Shown: positions 7,175-15,947, numbered from the stretch's first letter. The stretch is DNA of 35,079 nt from an uncultured beta proteobacterium (GCA_903858445.1 CAIOIX010000353.1:1-35079); one strand, 5' to 3'. Notes: generated from the sequence alone by a model not told the origin. Numbers and translations are program-made.

Positions 7175-8380
7175 TTAAGCTGTTCGTTCAATCACCATAG
7201 CAATGCCTTGGCCAACACCAATGCACATGGTGCAAAGCGCGTAACGCTTTTGCCTTTCCTCGAGCTCGACTAAGGCGGTAGTTATTAAGCGTGCACCACT
7301 CATGCCTAGTGGATGTCCCAGAGCAATAGCACCGCCATTGGGATTGACGCGGGCATCGTCATCAGCGATCCCAAGGTCGCGAAGTGTAGCCAAACCCTGG
7401 GCAGCAAAGGCTTCGTTCAATTCAATAACATCCATCTGATCAATTGAAAGATTCAGTCGTTTCAGTAATTTCTTAGTTGCTGGAGCAGGCCCGATTCCCA
7501 TAATTCGCGGAGCAACTCCTGCCGTTGCCATTCCAATAATCTTAGCCCTAGGTTTGAGGCCGTACTTTTTAATGGCCTCGTCGCTCGCGAGCAGTAGGGC
7601 GCAGGCGCCATCGTTGACGCCAGAAGCATTGCCAGCAGTCACGGTACCATCCGGACGAACAATAGGTCTGAGTTTGCCAAGGGCTTCCATAGTCGTTGCG
7701 CGTGGATGTTCATCTTGAGTAACAACGATGGGGTCACCTTTTTTCTGCGTAATGACGACAGGTGTAATTTCCTTGGCAAAGCGCCCACTGGCTTGCGAGG
7801 CAGCGGCTTTATTTTGACTTCTGAAAGCCATTTGGTCTTGATCTATACGATTGATCTTGAAATCATCGGCTACATTTTCCGCAGTCTCTGGCATGGAGTC
7901 TACGCCATAGGCCTGTTTCATGAGTGGGTTAATAAAGCGCCAGCCGATAGTAGTGTCATGCACAGCATTAGTTCTAGAAAATGAAGATTCTGCTTTAGGC
8001 ATAACAAATGGGGCGCGACTCATACTCTCAACGCCACCAGCAATCATAAGTTCTGCTTCCCCAGCAGCAATGGCTCTGGATGCAGTTCCAACAGCATCCA
8101 TCCCAGAGCCGCATAAACGATTAATAGTGGCGCCGGGGACGCTTGCTGATAGACCTGCCAGTAATAAACTCATCCGCGCTACGTTGCGATTGTCTTCGCC
8201 TGCTTGATTAGCGCAGCCATAGATCACATCATCGACTTGATCCCATTGCACCTGAGGATTGCGCTCCATCAATGCTTTAATGGGGATGGCACCCAAATCA
8301 TCTGCGCGAACGCCAGAGAGAGAGCCAGCATAGCGACCGATAGGGGTTCTGATAGCATCGCAGATATATACAGGTTTCAT
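7175..8380 (-). CDS. pcaF: Acetyl-CoA acyltransferase, 3-oxoadipyl-CoA thiolase type
   Basis: The protein is a degradative thiolase; the best guess is cleavage of 3-oxoadipyl-CoA to succinyl-CoA and acetyl-CoA, the last step of the beta-ketoadipate pathway. From ATG 8378-8380 it has 401 residues, the usual PcaF length, with AGGAAG 9 bases upstream; the open frame to 8428 lacks family similarity. Catalytic residues are visible: C90 in INRLCGSG, H356 in ALGHPLG and C386 in [10 protein letters not shown]. The start [17 protein letters not shown] and the segment [17 protein letters not shown] are characteristic of PcaF. No other pca gene is near, so a general 3-ketoacyl-CoA thiolase role remains possible. 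Confidence 0.88.
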   Translation of the reverse strand: MKPVYICDAIRTPIGRYAGSLSGVRADDLGAIPIKALMERNPQVQWDQVDDVIYGCANQAGEDNRNVARMSLLLAGLSASVPGATINRLCGSGMDAVGTASRAIAAGEAELMIAGGVESMSRAPFVMPKAESSFSRTNAVHDTTIGWRFINPLMKQAYGVDSMPETAENVADDFKINRIDQDQMAFRSQNKAAASQASGRFAKEITPVVITQKKGDPIVVTQDEHPRATTMEALGKLRPIVRPDGTVTAGNASGVNDGACALLLASDEAIKKYGLKPRAKIIGMATAGVAPRIMGIGPAPATKKLLKRLNLSIDQMDVIELNEAFAAQGLATLRDLGIADDDARVNPNGGAIALGHPLGMSGARLITTALVELEERQKRYALCTMCIGVGQGIAMVIERTA

Positions 8381-8487
8381 GTGCCGTCTTCCTAATAAGT
8401 GAGTATTGTTTTGGATTCCACTATACATCTTTAAGGAAGTTTATTAATGCAAGTAGCTGCTTGAAAAACTCGCATTTAATATGCCTA

Positions 8488-8574
8488 CTAATTTGTATGA
8501 ACCTCTTTTGCATTTTCCAGTGCTTGCACAAAGTCTTGGATAGGATGAAGAGGTAGGTTGAAATAGATGCAAAA
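8488..8574 (-). pseudogene. Possible 3' remnant of a lost gene
   Basis: Between two stops the minus strand encodes 28 residues, including NLPLHPIQDFVQALENAKEV, which read like a normal protein C-terminus. No start codon or upstream continuation is visible. It is too short to name a family and may be chance. Confidence 0.2.
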
Positions 8575-8678
8575 TTAAAACAAGCTCACGTTGTTTAAAT
8601 AAGTAACGTTGATGCTAATGCGAACAAGATTTTGTTCTTGGGTATTGAGGCAATAAAATGACGGCGCAGCTAAATGAA

Positions 8679-8704
8679 ATGAAATAGGCATAAGCCTATT
8701 TCAT
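8679..8704. repeat. Perfect hairpin in the intergenic region
   Basis: ATGAAATAGGC and GCCTATTTCAT pair over 11 bases around ATAA. No T tract follows on the plus strand; on the minus strand TTCATTT follows. It could be a weak terminator of a lost minus-strand gene or an operator. Its function is unknown. Confidence 0.6.
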
Positions 8705-8828
8705 ATAGATCGAGATCCTTAAAATCTCTTTTTAGGCAATAGTCCTTATTTTCTGGTGTGACCAATATCAAAAAACAAGCTTTTAAAAAGTACTTTGGAG
8801 GGGGTCCCTTCATCCTCCCGCCGATAGC

Positions 8829-8869
8829 TTGATATGGATCAAATCGAAGATTTTTGAGTTAAGCATAAT
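8829..8869 (+). promoter_or_regulatory. FNR/Anr-dependent class II promoter of usp
   Basis: TTGATATGGATCAA (8829-8842) matches the FNR consensus TTGAT-N4-ATCAA perfectly. CATAAT at 8864-8869 serves as -10 and predicts a start near 8876, placing the FNR site centre at about -41, the standard class II activator position. The promoter should be switched on at low oxygen. Confidence 0.75.
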
Positions 8870-8902
8870 TAAAACCAAATCAAATTTCTTAAGGATGAAG
8901 TC

Positions 8903-9709
8903 ATGTTGAAGAATTTAATGGTGCATTTAGATCAAAGCACTCGATGTGAGGCTCGCCTAGAAATTGCCGTCGCTTTGGCAAGGATTAATCATGCCAGGCT
9001 GGTTGGGGTATTCGCTCAAAAAGCACCATCTAAATTGGTTGGCAGTATATCTAATTGGCCTCCAGAGGAGTATGTGAAAGCTAGTGAGGGAAGTAAAAGG
9101 AAGTTTGAGTTCGCCACTCAAGGGCTGGAATCAGAATGGCTTGATATTAATAAAGGAACTGATTCGGCTATATTGGCTCTAGTTACTGATAAGGCAAGGT
9201 ATTTTGATTTAATTATCATGGGTCAGCATGATGAATCAAGCGTTCAGTACACTCCTTCTGAGTTGGTTGAGGAGGTCTTAACGAACTCCGGTCGTCCAGT
9301 GCTTATTATTCCTTATGTTGGAGATTTCTCGGGTGAATTTAAGCACCCACTGATTGCCTGGAATACTTCTAGTGAGGCCGCACATGCCCTAAATGACGCG
9401 CTGCCACTGATTTTGAAGTGCGATCAAGCCGTAATATTGGCTTTTGATTCCAGTCTTGTACGGGCCACAGCATCTTGCAAAGAGGTGGCTGTGCAACTGT
9501 TATGTCATGGCATTAAATCCAAGTCTGAGGTGATGATTATTGAGGATATCGGCGTGATGGATATGCTGCTCAATAATGCCTGCGACCAAGGCGCCGACCT
9601 TTTGGTGATGGGGGCACATAGTCATATTGGTTTCCCATTTATCAGCAGAGGGGCTGGTACAAGACATATTTTAAAAACAATGGTTTTACCAGTGCTCATG
9701 TCTAGCTAA
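8903..9709 (+). CDS. Universal stress protein, tandem UspA domains
   Basis: The 268-residue cytosolic protein has two UspA-like halves. The first is roughly residues 1-140 (MLKNLMVHLDQS, later DLIIMGQHDE, RPVLIIPY) and the second 150-268 (HPLIAWNTSSEAAHAL, later GADLLVMGAHSHIG, LPVLMSS). The C-terminal half keeps a degenerate G-X2-G-X9-G-type nucleotide-binding stretch. Usp proteins help survival under stress and in several proteobacteria are induced by Anr/FNR under oxygen limitation; the perfect FNR box upstream fits that. It is a single-gene unit followed by a terminator. Confidence 0.88.
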   Translation: MLKNLMVHLDQSTRCEARLEIAVALARINHARLVGVFAQKAPSKLVGSISNWPPEEYVKASEGSKRKFEFATQGLESEWLDINKGTDSAILALVTDKARYFDLIIMGQHDESSVQYTPSELVEEVLTNSGRPVLIIPYVGDFSGEFKHPLIAWNTSSEAAHALNDALPLILKCDQAVILAFDSSLVRATASCKEVAVQLLCHGIKSKSEVMIIEDIGVMDMLLNNACDQGADLLVMGAHSHIGFPFISRGAGTRHILKTMVLPVLMSS

Positions 9710-9756
9710 ACCTTTCCACTGTTTGCTGCAAGCCTCCCAACTGCTCAGGCAGTGTT

Positions 9757-9780
9757 AGCCACCTACGGGTGGTTCTTTTA
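9757..9780 (+). terminator. Rho-independent terminator after usp
   Basis: AGCCACC and GGTGGTT (one G-U pair) form a stem around TACG, with CTTTT following. Confidence 0.8.
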
Positions 9781-9894
9781 TGAGACTTTGACAAATGCTG
9801 AGGGGTGGATCGTTTTGAGAGATACTAGCGAATAGTGGGTTGTAAAGTTAATTAGAAATCATAAAAAATGAGTTTTAACTCACACGGAGACTAA

Positions 9895-10938
9895 ATGAAA
9901 ATCGCTTACAAAATATTGGCTGTGCTGATTTCATGTATTGGAATTGGGCAGGCATTCGCCGCCGGAAAAATCGAAATGAAGGAATACATGGTACCAAGTG
10001 ATACGCCTGGTATTTCTCTATATGTGCGCAATAAACACCTCGCTGGAATGAAGAAATTTTCAGCAGAGAAAACCTTACTATATGTTCATGGCTCCACTTA
10101 TCCATCAGAGACAGCCTTTGACTTATCGCTAGGCGGCACTTCTTGGATGGAGTACATCGCCGCCAGAGGTTATGACGTTTGGTTGGTTGACTTGCGTGGT
10201 TACGGTAAATCAACTAGGCCACTAGAAATGGACCAGCCCGCAGAGCAGAACGGACCCCTAGTGAGGACGGATGTGGCTGTGAACGATGTTTCAAGCGCAG
10301 TTGATTACATCTTAAAAAAGCGTAATCTTCTGAAAATGAACTTGCTTGGCTGGTCATGGGGCACCACCATCATGGGCAAGTACACAGCCGAAAACAATGA
10401 GAAGGTTAATAAGCTAGTTTTATATGCTCCACAGTGGTTGCGTCAGGGTGGAGCGCCTTTAACGGATAAAGGCGGAGCTCTCGGAGCTTATCGTGTGGCT
10501 TCGGTAGCTGATGCGAAGAATCGCTGGTTAACTGGCGTACCAGAAAATGCTAAAGCTAGTCTGATTCCAGAGGGATGGTTTGAGAAATGGGCTAGCGCTA
10601 CTTTTGAGACTGACCCGTGGGGTAAAACACAAACACCTAAAAAATTAAGAGCGCCCAATGGCACTGTGCAAGATGCGCGAGAGTATTGGACTGCTGGTAA
10701 ACCGGTATATGAGCCAAAAGATATTCGCGTGCCAGTGATGCTAGTTCATGCGGAGTGGGATGCTGACTTACCAAGCTACATGATGTATGAGTATTTCACT
10801 AAATTAGAAAACGCACCCTATAAGGAAATGCTGCAAATTAGTGAGGGTACACACACCATCATCATGGAGAAAAATCGCATGTTGATGTTTACCGGTGTCC
10901 AACAATTTTTGGATAATAACTTTAAGCCAGAGAAGTAA
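9895..10938 (+). CDS. Exported alpha/beta hydrolase
   Basis: The 347-residue protein has a signal peptide (ILAVLISCIGIGQAFA, cleavage before AGKIE), so it should be periplasmic or secreted. The alpha/beta-hydrolase fold is shown by VHGSTYP (oxyanion region, near 65), the nucleophile elbow GWSWG with Ser154, an acidic residue in HAEWDADLP, and the catalytic His320 in EGTHTII. The substrate is unknown; esters and lactones are typical. GGAGA lies 5 bases before the ATG. It is monocistronic, with no hairpin obvious directly after it. Confidence 0.85.
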   Translation: MKIAYKILAVLISCIGIGQAFAAGKIEMKEYMVPSDTPGISLYVRNKHLAGMKKFSAEKTLLYVHGSTYPSETAFDLSLGGTSWMEYIAARGYDVWLVDLRGYGKSTRPLEMDQPAEQNGPLVRTDVAVNDVSSAVDYILKKRNLLKMNLLGWSWGTTIMGKYTAENNEKVNKLVLYAPQWLRQGGAPLTDKGGALGAYRVASVADAKNRWLTGVPENAKASLIPEGWFEKWASATFETDPWGKTQTPKKLRAPNGTVQDAREYWTAGKPVYEPKDIRVPVMLVHAEWDADLPSYMMYEYFTKLENAPYKEMLQISEGTHTIIMEKNRMLMFTGVQQFLDNNFKPEK

Positions 10939-10972
10939 TTCTTAGATTGCCCCACTAGCCATCTAAGGGTGG

Positions 10973-11353
10973 CTAGTCAGCAACAATGAAGTCTGCATTG
11001 AGTGGCCTCACTCTTTCATCAACATAGTAGCCTCCATACTCTCCGTATCGGAGGTATTTGCGAGAACAATCAATACACTGGTAAATATCGCAGCGGCTAT
11101 AAGGGTGATAACCGATAGCTATCGGAGCATCGGGAGACCATGAGTTTGTTCCCTCGGGATGATGCTCCTCCCAAGTTTCAGGACGCTCTTCATCGCGAAG
11201 CGTTCCAATGAGTTTGAGGAGTTGTAGATCAAAGCCACCAGGGACGGACTCCCAGCCTGGATTCATCAGCGCATTACAGGAACCACATTCTGAGATGGGC
11301 TTATGTAAGAGGGCGATTTCTATGAGCTCAGTGGAGTTGGTAATTTTGAGCAT
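10973..11353 (-). CDS. Hypothetical protein with two CxxC pairs
   Basis: The 126-residue protein is not a family I can name. It has C23-G-S-C26 and C93-I-D-C96 plus C88, which suggests a zinc-ribbon-like metal site, and an acidic middle (RDEERPETWEEHHPEG). No signal peptide or membrane segment is seen. It converges with the hydrolase gene and is divergent from the ligK-like operon. Confidence 0.65.
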   Translation of the reverse strand: MLKITNSTELIEIALLHKPISECGSCNALMNPGWESVPGGFDLQLLKLIGTLRDEERPETWEEHHPEGTNSWSPDAPIAIGYHPYSRCDIYQCIDCSRKYLRYGEYGGYYVDERVRPLNADFIVAD

Positions 11354-11401
11354 TGTTTGGTTTAGTTAGCGGTGTAGCATCGATCAATCGATCGACTGGA
11401 T

Positions 11402-11446
11402 CTAAAGGCTAAATCATAGGCCTAAATTAGCCCTAAAGTTTAGGGG
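11402..11446. promoter_or_regulatory. CTAAA repeat cluster and palindromes before the ligK operon
   Basis: CTAAA occurs at 11402, 11409, 11422 and 11433 and inverted at 11439. The last two direct copies are 11 bp apart, one helical turn. CCCTAAA-G-TTTAGGG (11431-11445) is a perfect inverted repeat, and GGCTAA (11407) pairs with TTAGCC (11427) around TAGGCCTA. This looks like an operator region for the operon starting at 11513. Confidence 0.45.
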
Positions 11447-11512
11447 CGAGTCAATATATTTGCGTTATATTGGCATGGTTAAAACAATATAAATTATTTA
11501 GGAGATTTGCTA

Positions 11513-12181
11513 ATGAGCACAGTCGGAATTGCAATTCACCCCAGAAAAGATGCGTTTGAAGCCGGTATTGTAGCGCTGACGGGATTGGCAACTTCAGTGG
11601 TGAGTGATGTACTAGGCAGAACCATTGGCGCAGTGAATATTTTGCCTGTGAATAAATCTTCTGTCTCTGTTTGTGGCAATGCAGTAACCGTCAGTGTGCG
11701 TGCTGGAGATAATCTGTTCATTCATAAAGCTTTACAAATGCTAAAACCGGGTGATGTCTTGGTTGTGGATGGTGGTGGCGATATCTCGCGCGCACTATTT
11801 GGTGAAATCATGATGACAGTTGCTAAATCTAAGGGGGCTATTGGCTGTGTCTTTGATAGCGCTATTCGTGACGTAGATGCGTTTGAGAAACACCAGTTCC
11901 CCTGCTGGGCTCGTGGCGTAAATATGCGCGGTCCGTATAAAGATGGACCTGGCTCTATTAATATTCCCATCAGTATTGGCGGGATGGTAATTAATCCTGG
12001 TGACATTATCTTGGGTGATTGCGACGGCATCATCGCCTTATCTCCTGAGATTGCGCTAGAGGCGGCCAGATTAGGCAAAGAAAAAGAAAGCGCCGAGCGC
12101 AAAACTATTCAATCCATCTTGGATGGCCAATATAACGATGCTTGGGTAGATGTCGCCTTGAGTCAAAAAGGTGTCTTATGA
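11513..12181 (+). CDS. ligK: RraA-like aldolase, 4-carboxy-4-hydroxy-2-oxoadipate aldolase type
   Basis: The 222-residue protein belongs to the RraA-like/class II pyruvate aldolase group. In the protocatechuate 4,5-cleavage and gallate pathways it splits 4-carboxy-4-hydroxy-2-oxoadipate into pyruvate and oxaloacetate. Visible are VSDVLGR near residue 27, KPGDVLVVDGGGD near 84 and the active-site IGCVFDSAIRDVDAF near 110, with the Arg-Asp pair of catalytic family members. I start at ATG 11513 because GGAG at 11501-11504 is 8 bases upstream. The stop overlaps the next gene's ATG (ATGA). LigJ at the end of the operon makes this enzyme's substrate, which supports the call over a plain RraA regulator. 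Confidence 0.8.
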   Translation: MSTVGIAIHPRKDAFEAGIVALTGLATSVVSDVLGRTIGAVNILPVNKSSVSVCGNAVTVSVRAGDNLFIHKALQMLKPGDVLVVDGGGDISRALFGEIMMTVAKSKGAIGCVFDSAIRDVDAFEKHQFPCWARGVNMRGPYKDGPGSINIPISIGGMVINPGDIILGDCDGIIALSPEIALEAARLGKEKESAERKTIQSILDGQYNDAWVDVALSQKGVL

Positions 12182-13128
12182 ATATTAGAGTCCTAGTCGC
12201 TCTATTTTTAAGTGCTGTAGCGATTGACATCTTTGCCGCTTATCCAGATAAGTCTATTAAGTTTCTGGTGCCTTGGCCTCCGGGTGGAGCAACCGATCAG
12301 GTGGCGCGTATTTTGGTTCAGCCCTTAACGAAAGAGTTGGGTGTTTCAGTATTTGTTGAAAATAAGGGTGGTGCAGGAGGCAATATTGGCACCCAAGCTT
12401 TTGTACAAGATAAGCCTGACGGCTATTCGATGTTGATGGCAACTAGCTCTACAAACGCTGCAGGGCCCCATCTGTTTGCAAACCAGGGATTCGATGCCGT
12501 AAAAGATTTCACCCCAGTAGTTTTAGTTTGCACGATTCCTAACATCATGGTTGTGCCTGCTGCATCACCATGGAATAGTATGAAAGACTTAATAGCGGAT
12601 GCCAAGCAAAATCCTGGAAAATTTACCTATGGCTCAGCTGGTATTGGCGCTTCCCAACATTTAGCTGGGGCGCAATTTAAAACAGTAACGGGTTTGGATA
12701 TTCGCCACGTACCTTATAAGGGTAGCGGTCCAGCAGCCGTCGATTTGATGGCTGGCCACATTGACATGATGCTCGATACTGGCTCACTAAATAATATTAA
12801 GGGCGGTAAGCTCAAGGCCCTAGGCATTGCTGCTGATAAGCGCATTCCTGAGTTGCCTAATGTGCCAACGATGAAAGAAGTTGGCGTAGCAATGGTGGCG
12901 AATGCTTGGTATGGGGTCATGCTCCCAGCTGGCGCATCAAAAGATATTACCGAAAAGTTGAACGCAGCTTTTAATAAGGTGCTCAAGGATCCTGAAGTGA
13001 GACAACGCCTACAAGCAATTGGCGCACAGGTCGATGGAGGTTCTGTAGCGGAGTTCACGAAATTTTCACATTCAGAGATTGGTCGTTACGAAGGTATTGT
13101 CAAAATGTCAGGGGCTCCTAGAGAGTAA
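12178..13128 (+). CDS. Bug/TctC-family periplasmic receptor
   Basis: From ATG 12178 the product has 316 residues with a signal peptide (VLVALFLSAVAIDIFA). Bug motifs follow: YPDKSIKFLVPWPPGG, ATDQVARILV, ENKGGAGGNIG, KPDGYSML and later RHVPYKGSGPAAVDL. It should bind a carboxylate in the periplasm. The start overlaps the aldolase stop by four bases, and AAAAAGGTG precedes it; the longer open frame from 12142 is not needed. It is the first of two adjacent Bug genes, which differ enough to suggest different ligands. Confidence 0.93.
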   Translation: MNIRVLVALFLSAVAIDIFAAYPDKSIKFLVPWPPGGATDQVARILVQPLTKELGVSVFVENKGGAGGNIGTQAFVQDKPDGYSMLMATSSTNAAGPHLFANQGFDAVKDFTPVVLVCTIPNIMVVPAASPWNSMKDLIADAKQNPGKFTYGSAGIGASQHLAGAQFKTVTGLDIRHVPYKGSGPAAVDLMAGHIDMMLDTGSLNNIKGGKLKALGIAADKRIPELPNVPTMKEVGVAMVANAWYGVMLPAGASKDITEKLNAAFNKVLKDPEVRQRLQAIGAQVDGGSVAEFTKFSHSEIGRYEGIVKMSGAPRE

Positions 13129-13130
13129 AA

Positions 13131-14099
13131 ATGATGAAGAATACAATTTCGAGGGCTTTGTTATTTTGTGGGCTTTTTTTCTCAGCCATTTCAATGGCTC
13201 AGGACTATCCCAATAAACCGATCAAGGTCTTAGTAGGGTACGCACCAGGCGGAGCAGTAGATTTAGTAGCCAGAAGCTTGGGGCAAAGTCTTTCGGGCTC
13301 AATCGGGCAGCCCATCGTGATTGAGAATAAGCCAGGTGCAGGTACAAATATTGCTGTGAAGCAATTGATCGATAGTGCGCCAGATGGGTACACATTGATG
13401 GTTGCAGCTAATGCCTTGGCCGCAAATATGGCCTTGTATAAGCCTCAGCCTTTTGATATTGATAAAGATATCACCCCCATCGCAATGATTGGTAGCGTAC
13501 CAGTAGTCATAGCAACAACGACTACTGGAAAATATCAAAAATTATCTGATTTAATTAAAGCTGCAAAGGCAAATCCAGATTTCATTACTTATGGATCTCC
13601 CGGTAATGGGGCAACCCCTCATATGGCGATGAAATTCTTTGAGCAAGCTGCAGGAGTTTCTCTCAAACACGTTCCATACAAAGGGGGGTCGCCTGCCATT
13701 ACCGATCTCATTGGTGGCCAGCTAGATCTGGTGGCGATGAATATTTTAGAAATTGCCCCTCAGGTTAAAGCCGGTAATCTCAAAATTATTGCGGTGATGA
13801 GTGCGAAGCGCTCTTCATTATTTCCAGCTGTACCCACGGTTGCTGAATCTGGGTTCCCTGGATTTGAAGCCTCTGTTTGGTATAGCTTAATTGCACCATC
13901 TAAAACCCCCAGCGCTATTGTCAAGACTTTGCATGCGGAAGTTGAGAAGGCGCTTAAATCAAAAGACATGATTGAGAGATTAACCTCAGTTGGTGGCGAG
14001 GTGAGTCCTGGCAGCACTGCGCAATTGACCACTTTCTTAAATGCAGAGCGAAAGCGTTACGAGAAGTTGGTGCGCGAGGGCAATATTCAACCTGATTAA
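13131..14099 (+). CDS. Bug/TctC-family periplasmic receptor
   Basis: The 322-residue protein has a signal peptide (ALLFCGLFFSAISMA) and Bug motifs YPNKPIKVLVGYAPGG, VDLVARSLG, ENKPGAGTNIA, APDGYTLM and KHVPYKGGSPAITDL. It begins 3 bases after the previous stop, so it is in the same operon. Two ATG codons are adjacent; GAGAG at 13121-13125 fits either. No membrane components are nearby. Confidence 0.93.
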   Translation: MMKNTISRALLFCGLFFSAISMAQDYPNKPIKVLVGYAPGGAVDLVARSLGQSLSGSIGQPIVIENKPGAGTNIAVKQLIDSAPDGYTLMVAANALAANMALYKPQPFDIDKDITPIAMIGSVPVVIATTTTGKYQKLSDLIKAAKANPDFITYGSPGNGATPHMAMKFFEQAAGVSLKHVPYKGGSPAITDLIGGQLDLVAMNILEIAPQVKAGNLKIIAVMSAKRSSLFPAVPTVAESGFPGFEASVWYSLIAPSKTPSAIVKTLHAEVEKALKSKDMIERLTSVGGEVSPGSTAQLTTFLNAERKRYEKLVREGNIQPD

Positions 14100-14117
14100 T
14101 TCTTAACAAATAAACTA

Positions 14118-14900
14118 ATGAGCTATCGTTTTTTCTGTGTGAGGGCGTGCGGATTAGTATTTTCACTAACCCTCTTCGCTTGTTCCACTGCGCCACAAAA
14201 CCCTATAGCCCCTCAAGGGGAGTTAAAGACAGGTCTATATAAAGGCACTCCAACTTCTATCTTGCCGGCTGGCTCTATCGGTGTTGAGTCTCGGGGTATC
14301 GGCTACGAATTAGGCAGAGATCTCTCTGCCAAGTTAGGCGTTAAATACTCACCTGTAGTTTTTGAAAAGAATGCGGATGTTCTGGCCGCTGTGAAAAAGA
14401 GTGAGGTCGATTTAGTCTTTACTAATGCCAGTGCTGATAGAGCGCAATATATTCAATTTTCAAAAACGGTAATTCAAATTGAAAAAGGTTATTTAATTAG
14501 CCCACATAGCAACATTAATTCACCCGCTGAGCTCAATCAAAAGAAGGTCAAGATTGGTTATAGCGTTGGTAGTAATTCCCAGCGCGAGCTTCCAGAGCTG
14601 ATCCCGTATGCAACGCTGGTACAAACTACCTCAACTAAGCAGGCTATTGAACTTCTAAAATCCGGCGAGTTAGATGGATTTTCAACTAATAAAGCGATTT
14701 TATATGAGCTAGCCGCAAGCATTCCTGGTTCTAGAGTGCTACCAGCAGTCATAGGCTATGAAAACCTTGCCTTAGGAACACCTTTAAATAGACATGGCAC
14801 GATTGAGCAGTTAAATCTGTTTATTGATGAGATGACTGCCTCAGGGAAATTAAAGGCGATCATAGAGCGATCCGGTATTCAGGGTCTTGCGACAAAATAA
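14118..14900 (+). CDS. Family 3 solute-binding lipoprotein
   Basis: The 260-residue protein starts with a lipoprotein-type signal (LVFSLTLFAC, Cys22). It then shows the two-lobed bacterial extracellular solute-binding protein family 3 pattern: IGYELGRDLSAKLGVKYSPV, LAAVKKSEVDLVFTNASADR, INSPAELNQKKVKIGYSVGS, AIELLKSGELDGF. Family members bind amino acids or other small polar solutes for ABC importers. No ABC permease or ATPase gene is present. It lies in the ligK-ligJ operon, so the ligand may be an aromatic or a ring-cleavage acid. The ribosome binding site is weak. Confidence 0.82.
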   Translation: MSYRFFCVRACGLVFSLTLFACSTAPQNPIAPQGELKTGLYKGTPTSILPAGSIGVESRGIGYELGRDLSAKLGVKYSPVVFEKNADVLAAVKKSEVDLVFTNASADRAQYIQFSKTVIQIEKGYLISPHSNINSPAELNQKKVKIGYSVGSNSQRELPELIPYATLVQTTSTKQAIELLKSGELDGFSTNKAILYELAASIPGSRVLPAVIGYENLALGTPLNRHGTIEQLNLFIDEMTASGKLKAIIERSGIQGLATK

Positions 14901-14927
14901 CCTAACTAGGAAAAAGTGAGATTCTGA

Positions 14928-15947
14928 ATGATCATTGATTGCCATGGGCATTACACCACAGCACCCAAGTCATTGAAGACATGGCGTGATGCTCAAGTGG
15001 CCAACTTAAGTACCCCTGAACTTGGGCCAAAATTATCAGACCTTAAGATTAGCGATGATGAAATCCGAGAATCAATAGAGCGGAATCAATTGGTCAGAAT
15101 GCGCGAGCGCGGAATTGATGTGACCATATTTTCGCCAAGAGCCAGTTTTATGGCTCACCATATTGGTGATTTCAATACATCGGCAACCTGGGCTGCTATC
15201 TGTAATGAGCTCTGCTATCGAGTGACTCAGTTATTCCCGCAGAACTTTGTGGGTGCCGCCATGCTCCCGCAATCACCAGGCATGGATATTTCCACCTGCT
15301 TGCCCGAAATGCGTAAGTGTGTGAATGAATATGGATTTGTGGGAATTAATCTCAATCCCGACCCCTCTGGTGGCTATTGGCAGACCCCCCCTTTAAGCAA
15401 TCCTTTTTGGTACCCAATTTTTGAAGAAATGACCACGCTAGATGTGCCCGCCATGATTCATGTCAGCACTAGCTGTAATGATTGCTTCCATACAACTGGG
15501 GCACATTATTTAAATGCTGATACCACTGCATTTATGCAGTTTTTGACTTCTGATTTATTTGAAAAGTTTCCTGAGTTGCGTTTTGTGATTCCGCATGGTG
15601 GCGGGGCTGTTCCTTATCACTGGGGGCGCTTTAGAGGATTAGCTCAGGATATGAATATTCCGGATCTAAATCAAAAGCTTCTAAATAATATTTATTTTGA
15701 TACTTGTGTTTACCATCAGCCAGGCATTAATTTATTAACTGAAGTGATTCCGGTGAAAAATATTTTGTTTGCCTCTGAAACTTTTGGTGCGGTAAAAGAT
15801 CTTGACCCTGATACTGGATTCTATTTTGATGATACGCGTCGGTATATCGATCAAGTGAAGTCATTAAGCGAGAAAGATCGTTCAATGATCTTTGAGGGTA
15901 ATGCTCGAGCAGTATTTTCTAGAATTAATTCCAGAATTCCCCGCTAA
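14928..15947 (+). CDS. ligJ: 4-oxalomesaconate hydratase (amidohydrolase family)
   Basis: LigJ hydrates 4-oxalomesaconate, or its keto tautomer, to 4-carboxy-4-hydroxy-2-oxoadipate in protocatechuate 4,5-cleavage and gallate degradation. The 339-residue sequence begins MIIDCHGHYTTAPKSL with metal ligands H6 and H8. It has H178 in MIHVSTSC, H223 in IPHGGGAVPYHWGRF and E284 in FASETFGA; the last position matches the catalytic Glu described for LigJ. SPRASFMAHHIGDF and NLNPDPSGGYW are hallmarks of this clade. It is the last gene of the operon and directly precedes, in pathway order, the aldolase encoded first. The ring-cleavage dioxygenase is not in the window. Confidence 0.9.
   Translation: MIIDCHGHYTTAPKSLKTWRDAQVANLSTPELGPKLSDLKISDDEIRESIERNQLVRMRERGIDVTIFSPRASFMAHHIGDFNTSATWAAICNELCYRVTQLFPQNFVGAAMLPQSPGMDISTCLPEMRKCVNEYGFVGINLNPDPSGGYWQTPPLSNPFWYPIFEEMTTLDVPAMIHVSTSCNDCFHTTGAHYLNADTTAFMQFLTSDLFEKFPELRFVIPHGGGAVPYHWGRFRGLAQDMNIPDLNQKLLNNIYFDTCVYHQPGINLLTEVIPVKNILFASETFGAVKDLDPDTGFYFDDTRRYIDQVKSLSEKDRSMIFEGNARAVFSRINSRIPR

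Larger units (their letters stand above)
8381..8902. other. Long intergenic region before the usp gene
   Basis: This 522-base stretch has no intact gene. It contains a possible minus-strand remnant (8488-8574), a perfect 11-bp-stem hairpin (8679-8704) and the FNR-controlled promoter of the downstream gene. The rest is AT-rich and shows nothing I recognise. Confidence 0.6.

Noticed and set aside
11378-11395. ATCGATCAATCGATCG stretch between two divergent genes, similar to the ahpC palindrome
   Set aside because: It is a run of short GATC/CGAT repeats without a clean pair of long arms and is not placed at an obvious promoter element.
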